A program made the position numbers and the translations under genes. Below, in pieces: positions 46,824 through 59,000 of a DNA stretch of 64,000 nucleotides. The DNA is from Oscheius dolichura. Lineage: Eukaryota > Nematoda > Chromadorea > Rhabditida > Rhabditidae. The DNA is taken from positions 8,308,001 to 8,372,000 of the forward strand of contig OW051492.1 of NCBI GenBank assembly GCA_932521035.1, given 5' to 3'. Positions within the stretch are counted from its first letter, which is position 1. Every line of letters begins with the position of its first letter. The notes beneath the pieces are model-generated. The model made no database searches. It saw only the letters and a program-made list of their open reading frames with translations, and was not told the origin of the DNA.

Positions 46824-48974
46824 ATGAAGTCTACACAAGAGGAAAAGGATGTTGAAATCAAATTAAAAGGTATGCCCAGATTTCAGTAAAGAAAATTATA
46901 GGAATAAATAGATTAATTAGTTGCGGTTATTTAGGTCGCCGGATAAAACTGAACAACAAAAAGTTTGACCCGACCCAGCCCTCGACTTCAACTGCGGCCC
47001 CGTTTCCTAAGGATATGTATTTGGAAACGTGGTATAAACGACAGAACAAAGAAAGCGCTAACCTGGTATCTTTAGTAAAACGACGAGAAATGGGAAGCAG
47101 GCGACGTGAGTTGTCCTTAATTTCTTTTCCAATTACTTCAGGAATTCCCCCTCATAAACTGACAAAGGATTTTTATACTGCTCTTCCGCTCACAAGGAGC
47201 GAAGTATGCCCTGAAATGTTAAATCGTGACCATGTTATATCCTGGACACCGGATGGAAGACGCCTGATATGCTATTCCTTTCATTTAGATGCAGTTCGAG
47301 TTTATCGCTACCTCGGGGTGCAAAATTCCAGAAATGCAGATAAACCTCAATTGCTTTCCGTAAGTTTCCGCGAAAAAAATAGAAAGTGGTGTGATTTAGA
47401 GTATCTTAGAATTAGATTTCGAAGTAAAACCGCACGTATCGGACGGGTATCAAATAAGAATGGATGCGATATATTTTACATCCTGTGGAAGATTTGTTGT
47501 AATCGCGACGAGTGTTCAAGTCCAAGAGGCTAACGTAAATCTTGACTTGGTCTTTCAAAGCAATGAGGATATGCCCCTGTCAAACCAGACCAATTTCGAG
47601 GACTTGAATCTGCTGTGCATCGATCTGGAGGTAATTTTGCCTTGATAAATTGAAAGTTATAAAAATATTAGAAGAAAGATATTGTGAGCGATAAAACATT
47701 CTACATGGATAGGATACCCCTGACCAGTGGATTGAATATGAGTGGAAATTTTTTGATGGTCACCTCGGTGCAACATCAAATTATCTATATTCTACAAATT
47801 CACCCACAAACAGGGTCATTTTGTCTTTTGAAAGAGATCGGGCCGGCGATAACGGACGAGGAGGAAGTTTATAATCAGCTGTAATTTAAAAATCCAAAAG
47901 ACGATAATGCGCATAAATCCCTTTTCAGAAACTATGAAAAACAAAGAAATATAAAACATTCATACTATACAGGACTAAAGCAAGCAATTTCAACATATTT
48001 ATACAAAAGAGCAAAAGAAAATGGAACAATAACAGAATTGTTACGGAATATGGAATACATAAACTCGTTGAGAATGGAAAAAGTCCATCTCTTTGAGTGT
48101 TACTTTCTGATGATAAGGATGTTGCCGAGAGATTTACCCAAGGATACACAATCACAATCATATCCATGTTTTTTTGTCATTATGGACTGGAGAGATGCAT
48201 CAATCCTTGATATTTTTGAAGAAGTGAGTTTTCCTTATTCACTGGCTTTCAATGTCTTTATTTTTGAGCCTTCTAAAATGTCAGTGACCATTCATGCTCA
48301 TTTGTACTATTTTAATCATTTTATTCCTATACTTCAGTTCGATGATCGTTTTCTGCGCTGGGTCACTGAATTGGCCATCCCCCTTCAATATCCAGTCACA
48401 TCATCCGCTTGGGTAGGAGCTTCGAATTTCTTTCCTCATTCCAGTTGGGCTTTGACGAGGGGAATTCGAAAAGGAGGTAAATTTCCACCGAATAAATAAA
48501 AAAACATCTCCTTTTCCGTAGAAACTCAGCACTGTCTGGAATCGCTCCGCCGTTTACTGAATCAGCTACCGTTCTCAATATACCAGCCTTATAAAATCTC
48601 GTCCCAATCGCCTTACCTGGATCCGAGTCTGTATCAACTAGACGCTAAAATGGCAACCGCCATTGTTACAGGCAAAACACGATCAGAAATTGATGATCCA
48701 CGGTAAGAATAACTTACTAGATGTAAAAAGTGCCCCTTGTAGGTTCATAGTAGCCCGAACGTTGAAAGTGGGCTTCCAGCTGTCGCTCTCTGTCATGTCG
48801 AGTCTTAACGTGCGACAGGTGACGCTGCTGTTCCATCCCCAAGACCCCCTGGTGATCGGTGTCGATCGCCATCGACAAGATAATAGTGTCATCGTTTTTC
48901 AACCCTCACTCGAAAGGGAACTCCCCGAATTCCATCCAAAATTTCTTCCCCTCTCTCCCCCATCTTCTGAATAA
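46824..48974 (+). CDS. DET1: DET1 homologue (573 aa)
   Basis: DET1 (de-etiolated 1) is a beta-propeller-like subunit of the DDB1-CUL4 ubiquitin ligase with COP1 and DDA1. Exons: 46824-46869, 46935-47105, 47142-47359, 47400-47630, 47672-47880, 47929-48223, 48338-48476, 48522-48702, 48743-48974; phases agree. Recognisable blocks in family order: PPHKLTKDFYTALP; WTPDGRRLICYSF with YRYLGVQ; DAIYFTSCGRFVVIATS; DKTFYMDRIPLTSGLNMSGN then LMVTSVQHQIIYILQIHP; FVIMDWRDASILDIFEE; RRLLNQLPFSIYQ and SPYLDPSLY; and C-terminal VTLLFHPQDPLVIGVDR. Length is close to the roughly 550 residues of animal DET1. Starts 148 bp after NDUFS5. Introns are 36-114 nt. Confidence 0.87.
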
Positions 48975-49017
48975 TTGTGAAATTCTTATTGTCTCCGGGA
49001 ATAAAAATTACAGAAAA

Positions 49018-49900
49018 ATGCCTGTTCAACTTCCTTTGAGAGAACTGCATCTGTCTTTGGTTGGAATGGCCGGATCCGGGAAATCGGCCCTAGCTGTAAA
49101 ATACATAACGAAACGCTTCATTGGGGATTATGACTCGTTGTTGGGTACGTTATCCCAAACAATTTCGATATTTCCCCGCGTACAACGTGTTATATTCAGC
49201 TTAGAATAATTTTAGAGGATACTTACTGTAGAGCTGATAACGTCAGCGGCCAGTCTCTCATGGTCTGGGTCATGGATACGGTAGACGATGCGACTAGAGA
49301 TGAAATGAGATGGCTCGCCTGGGCTGATGTCTATGTTGTTGTATACGATGTGACCAGTCAATTGAGCCTGCAATATGCTGAAACCTTATTAGAGAGAATA
49401 GCCCGCCATGAGCATCTTCTCTGTGCCAGGGAACATAAAGTCATTCTCCTTGGCAATAAAAGTGATCTCGAAAGATACAGGTAAAATTTCCTGGAAGGTA
49501 AGAAATAAACATTTAGACAAGTATCCGAAGCTGATGGAGCAACATTAGCCAAGAAGCATAAAGCTTCTTTTGCTGAAGTTGCAGCCACCGGCGATTATCG
49601 CGTTCTCTCCCAGATTTTTCAGTCATGCTTCCATGTGAGTTTTGTTCTTGAAATTGAAAAAAGGAAAGTCTACAGAATATTGTAAATGGAACACGGAGCC
49701 CTTCTCCTCGTTTGTGTTCCTCGGACTCGGAAATAGTGACTCCGAGGAAAGTTAGCGGTTTCTCTCTCCGTTCGTCCAGTCGTTCCAGCCAGATACGATC
49801 CAAACCAGTAGCCCAGCCAAAACCAACCCCTCTTCATAAAACTCCCAGCCTCTCAAAAATTAAAACGGGTTCCAAGTTACTCAAACTGTTTCATGCCTAG
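49018..49900 (+). CDS. Ras-like small GTPase (RERG/RasL type, 244 aa)
   Basis: Exons: 49018-49144, 49216-49480, 49517-49634, 49676-49900; phases agree. The G1 loop is GMAGSGKSAL, G3 is degenerate (MDTVDDATRDEMRWL in place of DTAGQE), G4 is LLGNKSDLE, G5 is VAATGD. No C-terminal CaaX box; instead a Ser/Arg/Lys-rich tail of about 75 residues ending in KLLKLFHA. A glycine-to-serine shift and the missing Gln in switch II suggest altered GTPase activity, as in RERG/RasL proteins. It begins 43 bp after the DET1 stop, and a TTACAG acceptor lies 4 nt before its ATG, as expected for a trans-spliced downstream operon gene. Confidence 0.82.
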
Positions 49901-50044
49901 TCTTATCCCTTCATATGAACATTCCCCCGACATTTTCCGTAACTTTCTGGGTCGTTTGTGTTCACATGTTTGCAACTTTTTGTACATCTATTAAAATATT
50001 CCTATAAGTTATAAATTTTATAATAAACATAACAAAAACAACAC

Positions 50045-50510
50045 CTATGACACATTCTTTTTAATCTTTTTCTTTAACTGCTTGCTTCTTTTCGTCTTCA
50101 TAATGGACTGTTTGGTCTTTTCCTTTGTCTTCACTTTAGGCTGCCTGGTTTGTTCCCTCGTTTTGTTTAATCGTTCCTGTGCTTTTACTTCATCTTTTGG
50201 TACGAGTATTATAAATCTGTAAAGAGTAATGTATAAACAATGAAATAACTAACCCGGACTGTTTATACTGTTCACTGATGTTCAGATCGCCACTAGCTTT
50301 GGTAAACTGAATCTTTTCTCGGAGAAGACGATGTGCTGTAGATGTGATAGCTTTATCCATTTCGGCAACAGTCTTCTCTTAAAATGGAAATAAATATCTG
50401 ACAAGAATTTTTAAATACAATAACAAGTCAGAAATTCAATTACTTTTATTAGAAGCACCTTCCTTTAACATAAGGTCCAATTTTGAATCACATTTCTTCT
50501 TTTTCAACAT
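50045..50510 (-). CDS. Small Lys-rich protein (120 aa)
   Basis: Minus exons: 50444-50510, 50254-50377, 50045-50216; phases agree. Very basic at both ends (MLKKKKCDSK and SKQLKKKIKKNVS) with a helical centre (MDKAITSTAHRLLREKIQF). It may be a nucleolar or ribosome-biogenesis factor by composition, but I do not recognise the family. It follows the L38 gene by 176 bp on the same strand and is probably its operon partner. Confidence 0.65.
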
Positions 50511-50686
50511 TCTGTTTTAGCCTGGAAAAAAACGAACATCAGCGTGTTCACATAATATGTAAGAAATAAATGATGAGGCCAACATTTGAAGACAAAAGAA
50601 ATCAGATTAAGTCTTTAAATTTTATAAGGCTATAAAAATGACAAATAAGACACTATCAGAACAATAACAATTAGAATTCAACAAAC

Positions 50687-52279
50687 CTATAATGAATTCT
50701 TATATATACCCTGGTAACGTCCTTCACGAGCTAATATTCTACGATGCTGCCATGGAGGGAGAGTCTTTTTGTTTTCGACATAATTTATGTCCAAAATTTC
50801 GGGAGCCTAAATGCGAGGTTGAGAAAAAACAAATTAATTAAAGATACCTGATAATCGTCTAATTGCGCACGTTTTAGCCTTTCCTCGAGTACTTCTCGTT
50901 CAACTTCTTTAGGATCGCGATACATATCGAGATATCTAAAATTATAAATGTTTATACATGCATAAAGGCAAACTTACAAATCAAAAGGCTGTGCTTTTAA
51001 CGGATACTCCTTCTGTTCAGGTTTTAAAGCTTCTGTATATTTATATTCATAAAGTGGTGATTTCAATTCTAAAATCATCAAAGTAGATAAATAAATAATT
51101 TCTAACCTAAACTATGAAGTTTTTCCTTTACTGAATTATCATATGACGTTTGAAAGAATGAAATCGCAGAAGGAGTAATCTGATCTTCAAATTTTTTATA
51201 AAATTTATGGATGGGATGCACTCTTGATAAAATGTCACTGAAAGTTACGAATAAAAGATGTTATTATAAAAAATACTTGGAAAAAGCAGGAATATCTATT
51301 GTTTTTTCATGTCTAAACAGCAGAAAGGCCACTCTGTGATATCCTGTACCATAGAAAGGTAGGACTTGTAGATATTCAACTACCTAAAGGACAAATTGTA
51401 TACATTCAATCAGCCTCACCTCATTTCCTTTCGTAATATCTGCTCCATCAGGAATGTTAGTTACCATCCACTGAATAAATTCTCCCGATGTTTGCTCAAA
51501 GGCATTTCCATCAAGATTAACCATTAGCAATGTATTAAAACCATCTTTTCCAACAGGAGCAATAGAAACCTAAATATAAACACGTAAAGATAAGAATATA
51601 AGGTAACCTGAGGTCTTTGTAACGTGTCATTGGGAGAAATAACATTTCCAGTAAAGACTGCGTGGTCTTCAAAGGCGATATCACACTTCTGAACATTTTC
51701 AAAAAACGTTCCTCGGCCAAAGAGATCGTCGAAAATATTGAAGTGCTTGAAAATGGCAAGATCTCCAGTGGACTGAAGGATATCAACATCTATGAGTACT
51801 GAAAAATAAATAAATTAGGAAAATATTTAAAAAAAATACTCACATTCCATTTTACGAGATTTCCTTTCGAGATCTTCATTTACCTCACTACTTTTTTTGT
51901 CAATGATTTGCGGTTTCTTGTAGCCAATATTAACTGCGTCCACTTTTTCTTTCTCTGAATGTATAAGATGTATTTCTGCTGTTAGCTGCCAACCTTGCTC
52001 TAAAAATTCAGTCAGCGAGTAATTATGATTTGCGGGATCTATTATGTGCAGCTTGGGGATTATTTCAGGCTTATCAATCCGTGCCTTGTACCATTTATCC
52101 ATTTCATAGAATCTAAATTAATATTTTAGAATGAAATCAAGTAGCTCTAACCTATTAGTGTTAAAAGCAGACGGTCCTGCCCAGGCGACCATTCTTGGTC
52201 TGAAGGGCCGGTCAATTTTTGGTAACTTCCTCGACCGATGAAGTTTCGGAACGAGGCGGGCATATTGGCTCCCGCTCAT
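50687..52279 (-). CDS. mrpl-38: Mitochondrial ribosomal protein L38 (424 aa)
   Basis: Component of the large mitoribosomal subunit with a phosphatidylethanolamine-binding-protein (PEBP) fold. Nine minus exons: 52152-52279, 51844-52112, 51608-51798, 51420-51569, 51277-51383, 51107-51237, 50978-51068, 50848-50935, 50687-50806; phases agree. The N-terminus is Arg/Lys-rich, consistent with a mitochondrial presequence. The PEBP-like core shows LLMVNLDGNAFEQ, QWMVTNIPDGADITKGNE, LPFYGTGYHRVAFLLFRHE. The C-terminus YLDMYRDPKEVEREVLEERL and PPWQHRR is characteristic of L38. Introns are 38-42 nt. AT-rich codon use as in the neighbouring housekeeping genes. Confidence 0.85.
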
Positions 52280-53107
52280 TCTAAAAAGTACAGCTTATAA
52301 TATCAAAGTTTCTAGTAGAAGTAATAACAAAAAAGAGCAAAATGAAGAGATTCATATAACTTATTGCGGTAAATGCGAACCCACTCATGGGTTAGTCCTT
52401 TACCCTCATTAGCACTAAATCGGCTCTTCTATTTCCAGTATTCATTTCGCCGAACTAATTTCATATTCTGACCATTTTACGTCAACACGCCAATAGAAGG
52501 TAGACATACTAAACTATACACAAGCAACTAGATAAAATATATCAGAAAATAATTTGCCATAAAACAATTTAGTGCCGTAATTCAGAACATGTTCCTATCA
52601 GTTTGCAGAAAATTGTTTTAGAAAGCGTGCAAAGATGTGAGAATAGAACAACACCTCATAAACTGGCAAAAGTAAACAGAAAATTTGAGCAGTTGCTTTG
52701 ATAAGGCTAGGAAAGAGAATGAATTTCAATAACAGGAAGCAGAGACCAACCAAATTACTTTGTCGGACGTTTTGCATTTTGCTGTGGGACTTCCAACCTA
52801 ACTGGATAGTGCATCTCATGAATACTGACGTGTTTTTACAATACAGCTACAAAGAAAAACTAGTATGAGCGATAAAATATAGAAAAGATATAGAAAAGAA
52901 TAAGAAAACAGGAGAAATGTATATGCGAACTGGTATGTTGCACGATGTTTACGCGCCTCGCACGATGTTTACGCCATGTCCTGTAGTCCAAAAATAGCTT
53001 TGCTTCTCATTCTTCGTTCGGGCCGACTTCGCCCACCTGTAATCATCTCCTTTTTTACTAAATTATATGTGTCTTTGTCAGAAGCAATGGTCTAGTTCTG
53101 ACCAAAA
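52280..53107. other. Divergent intergenic region, no gene seen
   Basis: Lies between the L38 start (minus) and the palmitoyltransferase start (plus). It is AT-rich and should contain both promoters. A hydrophobic 73-codon minus frame (52598-52819) has no splice sites or homology. A short direct repeat GCACGATGTTTACGC occurs near 52941 and 52957. Confidence 0.4.
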
Positions 53108-54348
53108 ATGCAGTTTCGCATGGACCCATGCGGAATCGTCTGTGTTCTTCTCATCTACGGCTGCGTAGCTTATGCCGACTATGTGATAACCGTGTGGATG
53201 GTTATTCCAATCTTCGGAGATACGTATGTTTTATATTATTTATTCTCTACTCTCAGAAATTTAGACTTTGGGCAGCTGTACACGTCATCATTTTTAATAC
53301 GATACTCTTGCTCACTGTGGTCTCACATACCAGAGCAATGCTGGCTGATCCGGGAATTGTACCAATCAATAAGTACAAAAACAGGTGAGCAACAGTTATC
53401 GTTTTGGCAGTATGCTAAAAAAATTCAGTAGCAATCGCCGATTGGATTCTTCTAGTTCCGGAGATGAGAGCGACACAGACATAGAAAGTACGATTCTACG
53501 TGGAAGACATGGGGTTGTAAGTTTTTTTCTCTTATTTTTACCGTTTTATTCAACGTTTTGTTAGGATTAGAACATAAACCAGTTTTACCATCTCTAAACT
53601 GATTTTTAGAGTGATGATTGGACGATGTGCACTCGTTGTGAATCTTTCCGTCCACCGCGAGCTCATCACTGTCGGATATGTCGACGTTGTATACGAAAAA
53701 TGGATCATCATTGTGAGTTTTTCTTTATGTTCCCATAGAAATTTTCAGGTCCATGGGTAAATAATTGCGTAGGAGAATTTAATCAAAAATATTTTCTTCA
53801 ATTTTTACTCTATGTTGGATTGGCTAGCCTTTATTCCTTATTGTGGGTTTCTTCCGTAATTGTTATGGAAGGAAAGCTTCAGTGTAATAATTATCTCATG
53901 GGTGTATGACGATGAGCATGCCACGACAGGAATGAAAGGACCCTATGGAGAAAATGCACATCATGCTAAAGTGTAAGAAGAAGCAATGCCGACTGGAAAG
54001 TCTTCAATTTTTAGACTCCATTCCATTTTTCTTTCCATGGCCAGCGTTATGTTCGGCATGTTTGTTCTAGCAGTTTCTTGTGATCAGGTTCGTTTTTTTC
54101 CCCATAAAAAGATTCCTCCCTTTTAGTTAAATGCCATTTTTACTGAAGAAACAGCCGTCGAAGCAGTTCAACGGAAGAGTCGTCAGCAATATAAAAGAGC
54201 GAGACGACGGCCGAGACTGTCTCTACTAGGCGAAGTCTGTGGAGGTGGTCCGATCTTCTCTTGGCTTCTTCCCTGCAGTACTTACACAATTCACCAACAC
54301 ACGCCATTATCATTTTCCCGTGAAGCCATGGCCCATTTCGAAGTTTAA
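53108..54348 (+). CDS. DHHC palmitoyltransferase (ZDHHC3/7-like, 305 aa)
   Basis: S-acyltransferase of Golgi or other endomembranes. Exons: 53108-53227, 53257-53384, 53429-53516, 53610-53712, 53749-53842, 53883-53972, 54015-54087, 54127-54348; phases agree, with a 40-nt intron (GTGGGT..CTTCAG, 53843-53882) and a 29-nt first intron (53228-53256) that is the shortest in the model. Two N-terminal helices, [14 protein letters not shown] between helix 2 and the catalytic domain, then a cysteine-rich domain: [38 protein letters not shown] with catalytic [21 protein letters not shown], and helix 4 [19 protein letters not shown] basic C-terminal tail follows. The extra Ser/Asp-rich segment ([11 protein letters not shown]) precedes the catalytic domain. 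Confidence 0.85.
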
Positions 54349-54698
54349 ATTTTTGATGCCATTTCTCCCTTCCGCCCATACTTTCCTTCTGCCTTCTCTC
54401 CCAGGTGAATCTCCCCGCACTTTCTGTTCATTAAATGCAAAAAATCTCCTCCTCCAAAGCAAAGCTTCTCGGGTAGATTGGTGTTAGACACTGGTTTTAT
54501 TTGTATTGTGCATAACATTATCGCTGTATATAGGAGTATTTATTATTATTAAATTTTTTTACTGCAATTTTACTTTAGATTTATAAGAAGAGTAATTTTT
54601 AGAAGAAAACCAAGAGGATTACAAGAAATTCAAATAGACAAGTTGTATTTTTCTGGAACAGCTTTATTTTTTTGCCATTCTGCTGCTGGCCGTTTCGG
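54349..54698. other. Intergenic between palmitoyltransferase and MSP-domain genes
   Basis: The left half is pyrimidine-rich 3' UTR-like sequence, the right half AT-rich. No coding signal seen. Confidence 0.4.
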
Positions 54699-55321
54699 AT
54701 GATGGCTGTGTCTCCTCGGCCTCCTTCACCAACTGGGCCATTTACTTCTGTACGCGATGTGAGGGAAGCTGAAATCGTGGGTGATCAGCCTGACCGCGAA
54801 TTGAATGGCTCGAAACGGTGGATCATCTTCAAGCATCCGACTTTTGACAAGTACATTTCCACGACGTTCACTCTGACGAATGAAGATCCGTTCACCGTGG
54901 CTTTTTGCATCAAATCTAGGGTAAATTTTGAAAAATGGGAAAAAAGCTACATTTATAGGATCGTACTATCTTTTTGATCGATGAGCCCTACGGGATACTT
55001 GGTCCAAATGAAACGGTAAAGCTGAAATTGTACCTGAAGAAGGCCGAACTCTGGTCACGCCAAATTACTTTCTATGCAGATGTTCGCCATCAATTGTGCA
55101 TCGAAAATCTGCGTGTTCCGGCCGAGATCCGACCGGTGACGCGAAAAATTGGACGAGAAATGAGCCGCGACATCTTCAAGCGCACCGTTCAGAGAAATCC
55201 AATGCAGAGACTCTACTGGAAGATGCACATTGTCATCAAAGTGACCAATAAGGACGGCGACACCTCCCCGAAGGAAGGTGGCTCGAAGGAGAGCATTAGT
55301 CTGGGGACAATCAGTGCCTAA
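54699..55321 (+). CDS. MSP-domain protein (194 aa)
   Basis: Two exons (54699-54920, 54959-55321) with a 38-nt intron; phase 0. The start is placed at the first of two adjacent ATGs. The major-sperm-protein-type immunoglobulin fold covers about residues 40-135: RWIIFKHPTFDKYISTTFTL, EDPFTVAFCIKSR, GILGPNETVKLKLYL, then a longer basic C-terminus. It lacks the compactness of true MSP (127 aa), so it belongs with larger MSP-domain or VAP-like cytosolic proteins; no membrane anchor is visible. Such proteins are abundant in nematodes and act in cytoskeletal assembly or as FFAT-type adaptors. The role here is not inferable. Confidence 0.75.
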
Positions 55322-56083
55322 AAACGAGACTGGACATCTTCCGAAATAAAAATAGAAGTCTGTGCTGTTCATGTTTCTCGTCTTATTTTCTTATATTTTT
55401 CTCTTTCTTAATCTATTTAGCATGAAGAAGAAGAATAATAATACCAATAAAAATGAAGAAAACGAAGTGAAAATAAGAATAAGAAAGAGAAAACAATTAT
55501 AGATGTGGCCTGTGCTGCTTTCTCGTTTTCAAGATTGTTTATTTGAAATGGATTGTTCTGTTTTTCTTATTGCTTCATTATCTTCTAATCATTATTCAGC
55601 TCTTCCTTCACACAGTTATCATCTTGTCATTATTTGTAATCATTATTTTCTTCTGAAAGCTTCCTGTTTTCTTCTCTTCTGCTTCTTCCTTCCCGATTGT
55701 TGTTCAAAGTTTCTGATGCCGTGTTCTTCTTTCTTTCTTCTCAAATGTTGCACAGCATTCGTTTATTGAAATGGTGAAATGATGCATAAAAGAAAGGAGA
55801 CATCGTAGAGAATTCTGTAATGTTGAATAAAAGCAAGAGAAGAAGAATGCCAGCTTCGAGGAATAGACGACAATCTCCTCCTCCGCCGGATTTGCGGATT
55901 TCAAGCTTTCAAAAATGAGAAAAGAAGTGAAGCGAGAGTAGACAGCACCTCTGTCCAGCTAGCTGTCAAAGAGCAGCAGTCATTCTTTTCGGCTGACTGG
56001 CCTGGGTCTCTCTAGAGTGGCCCCCCAGTGCCCGCCCCCTTTCTCGCCACGCATTGATCCCACCACCAGTCTTTTTAGCCACT
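55322..56083. other. Intergenic, AT-rich, no gene seen
   Basis: Dominated by A/T-rich simple sequence with TTCTTC-type tracts. AATAAAAATAG near 55344 is the likely poly(A) signal of the MSP-domain gene. The last 150 bp contain the probable promoter of the SH3BGRL-like gene. Confidence 0.4.
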
Positions 56084-59000
56084 ATGGCTCCTTTAAAAGT
56101 CTATGTTTGCAGTATTACAGCTAATCCAGAGGTGAGTTCAGTTCTCTACCTTGTGTCATCCATGAATGAAAGTTTCTTCGGAGTTAGAGGCAGGAAAAGT
56201 GCAAAAAGACGCCAAACGGCGGCTGCAAAAGAGCCCATGTTGCGGGAGGGGGACACGCTTTACACAACCAGCTGTGCCACTTCAATTTCGGGTTGTTTGG
56301 CACATTTTTTATGGGTAAACTGGTAAAAAATGCCTGGAAACTTCTAGAAAATGGGGAAATTCATGCGATTTCATCTCTTCCTCCTGATTCGCTTCAAAAA
56401 GATGATTCTCTGCATGAATTTTCCTATTTTTATGAAGAAATAGACGAAACAAAACTGAAATGTCGCATTTTGAGATATTTTTATGGATCAAAATGAACTT
56501 TCACTTCTCCTTTGATAAGAAATGGCAATATAGAAGATAGTGCCCAAAAGAAGATCACTAAATATGACCTCCCTGCCTCTAAAAATCTTGACTCATTGTT
56601 TATTTTATAAAACCGTCACCTTACGGTGTTCTAGTTCAGTAATAGCCGTTTTCAATGTGTCATTCAGCTGACGGAATTCTTTGATAGATAAGAAAGTTCT
56701 CCGGTGAGCAGACAAACAGAAGACGCCCTTTTGAAACCGTTCAGAGTACAAAAACAGCTAAAATTGAATCTTACTCCATAGTGGAAACCTCATTTTGAAC
56801 CTGTTTATTCGTTATAGTGAAAATCTTCTTTTTCTACTGCAGCATGGGTCCATAGCCGGCCAAATAGCCCTTTTCCTTGAAAATGCATGGAAGAGAGGCA
56901 AGATCAGAGGAAAAGGAGGATATTCATGGATTCTCTGGACCAGACAGGGATTCTCGGGGCAAGGCCCCAATTTGGACTAAAAATTCGAGGTTTTCGCTCA
57001 AGTTTTCGGTTTATGTACAGAGGAAGAGGCCTAGAATAGAAGGCTCCCAATTGCGACGTCTTCTTTCCTGTTCAGGGAGGCCAAAAACGGTACTAGAGGT
57101 CGGGTCTTTTGCTCCCTGATGAGATGATGGCTTCCGTAATGGTTTCGGTCATTTTTGGACTCTTTTTACGGCTAATTTTGATAAATTTTGTGAGAATGGC
57201 GGGTCGAGAAGACTCTTATCCAAAATACGGCCCAATTCCCCAGTGTCAACCTGGTTAAATTCCTCTGATTGAAGCCGGCATTCCCCCACCACCATATTTT
57301 TCAGATAAGGAAGCGGGTCCAACGGACGATGATGCTCCTGGAAGGACTGGGGATCCCCTTCGACGCGATCGACATCACCAAGCCGGGAAATGACGAGCAA
57401 CGGGTCTGGATGAGGGAACACGCCGTGAGGGAAGGCAACAACGAAAAACAACCGCCACTTCCGCCACAATTCTTCTACGAAGAAGACTACCTCGGGGTGG
57501 GTTGTATGTTTATTTCGGGGAGTTATCTCTCCAGTTTAATCCGAGCCTTTGGGGTGAAATCAATGGCCGGGGGAGTCCTTTGTTGGCAGATGTCTCCTCG
57601 GCCCGGGCCTCCGGCACACTCCCCCTCCCCTCGCTTAGTTAATGTTGTTTAGTGGAAAAGAGGACAGATGGACTCCGGGGGGATTGAATTTTTGAAAGGA
57701 AACACGCGCCAGATGGCAAATTTGACAAATTATTCACGGAGAGAGACAGCGGCCCGCGGAAAGGGAGATGGCCTTTGAACCTGTTCCTGTGGCAGATGAT
57801 CCCAGTAACCGTATCCAATCCAGGGAGACTTCCTTTAAACCTCTTGAGTTCTTGGAACGTCTCCGGGCCTCCTTCTAACCAGAAAAAACGTCTTCCGTGG
57901 CTAATTTAGGGTTTCAAATGGCTACGGGAGACGGCCGGGAATGTAGGCCACGGGGAGCCACCACCTTGGGAAGGTTCAAAAGGGTTGCCCCCTCCCCTCT
58001 TTTAGATTTACCCCCTTTCTGGTACGAGAGGCAGTGTACCAGCAGAAGCATGGGAGGATAATCTTTTGACTGACCTGGAGGCGATCTGCCCCTGGTCAAG
58101 ACCGGCTCCATGCCCCCCAGCTGGGAAAATCGGAACTGGACAAATCCTCGAGTTTAGGGAGATTCAGGGAAGTGCTCCCTGCCCGGTTCTACTTTGACTC
58201 CCTGCTCTTTAGAGCTTCTAATTTTATCCTGACTGCTGATATTTCTCATAACCACATCCAGTTCGCCAGCCGGGAGTTTTCTGTGGGGTGTGGTCCTCAA
58301 TTTTGACTCGAAGCCATTTGAAAAGCCTTTTGCAATTCGAACACGGCGGGGAGCCCAAATAACTTTGCCAGACACACTTCCTTGTGTTCTTCTGAGTATA
58401 ACGTCGGGAAATTATTATGCCTCAAAATGGGAGTAAAAGACCAAGGGAGGCAGTCCGACGCGCGAGATTTTCTTGTAGGTAAAATAAATAAATGTTTCCC
58501 ATTTTCAGAATTATCTGGACTTTGACGAATACGTGGAAGCGGATAAAATCTGTGAATTTCTTCGACTGACTCCTAACAATCAGGTGAGAGTTGTTTGCCT
58601 TTGGTTGGACGCCAGTTTCCGGCCCTCTACAGAGACGGGCAAAAGTACCCCAACCACCCGAACCACCTACAGTAAACATAGAACAAAAGGGTAAGAGGCA
58701 AATGTTGTCAGTGGTGGTCGCTCGTTGTTTACCGTTGTGTTGTTCCCAGTGGTCAATTGGAGCCGCTCCCCTCTCCGAAATGCACCCTTTTCAACCGCTT
58801 TGCTCCCCATTTAAATTGAGAAAAGACTCTAGAGGTGTCTATCTCTTCTTCTAGTCTTGCCCAAGTTGGTATATATTTGTTTGCATTGTTGAAGTGCCGC
58901 CTGACGCACGTTTCAAGCCCGCACCGGGGTGGGTTGCGCTTTCTCTCGCATGCGGGGAGAGTGTAATAAGAAGGCGGCAAAACGGGGAGAACACTTTGCA

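Noticed and set aside
52598-52819. Hydrophobic 73-codon minus frame
   Set aside because: No splice partners, no conserved features, and located in AT-rich divergent promoter DNA where such frames arise by chance.
53128-53388. 86-codon plus frame overlapping the palmitoyltransferase start
   Set aside because: Joins the true second exon only by reading through the first intron in the wrong frame.
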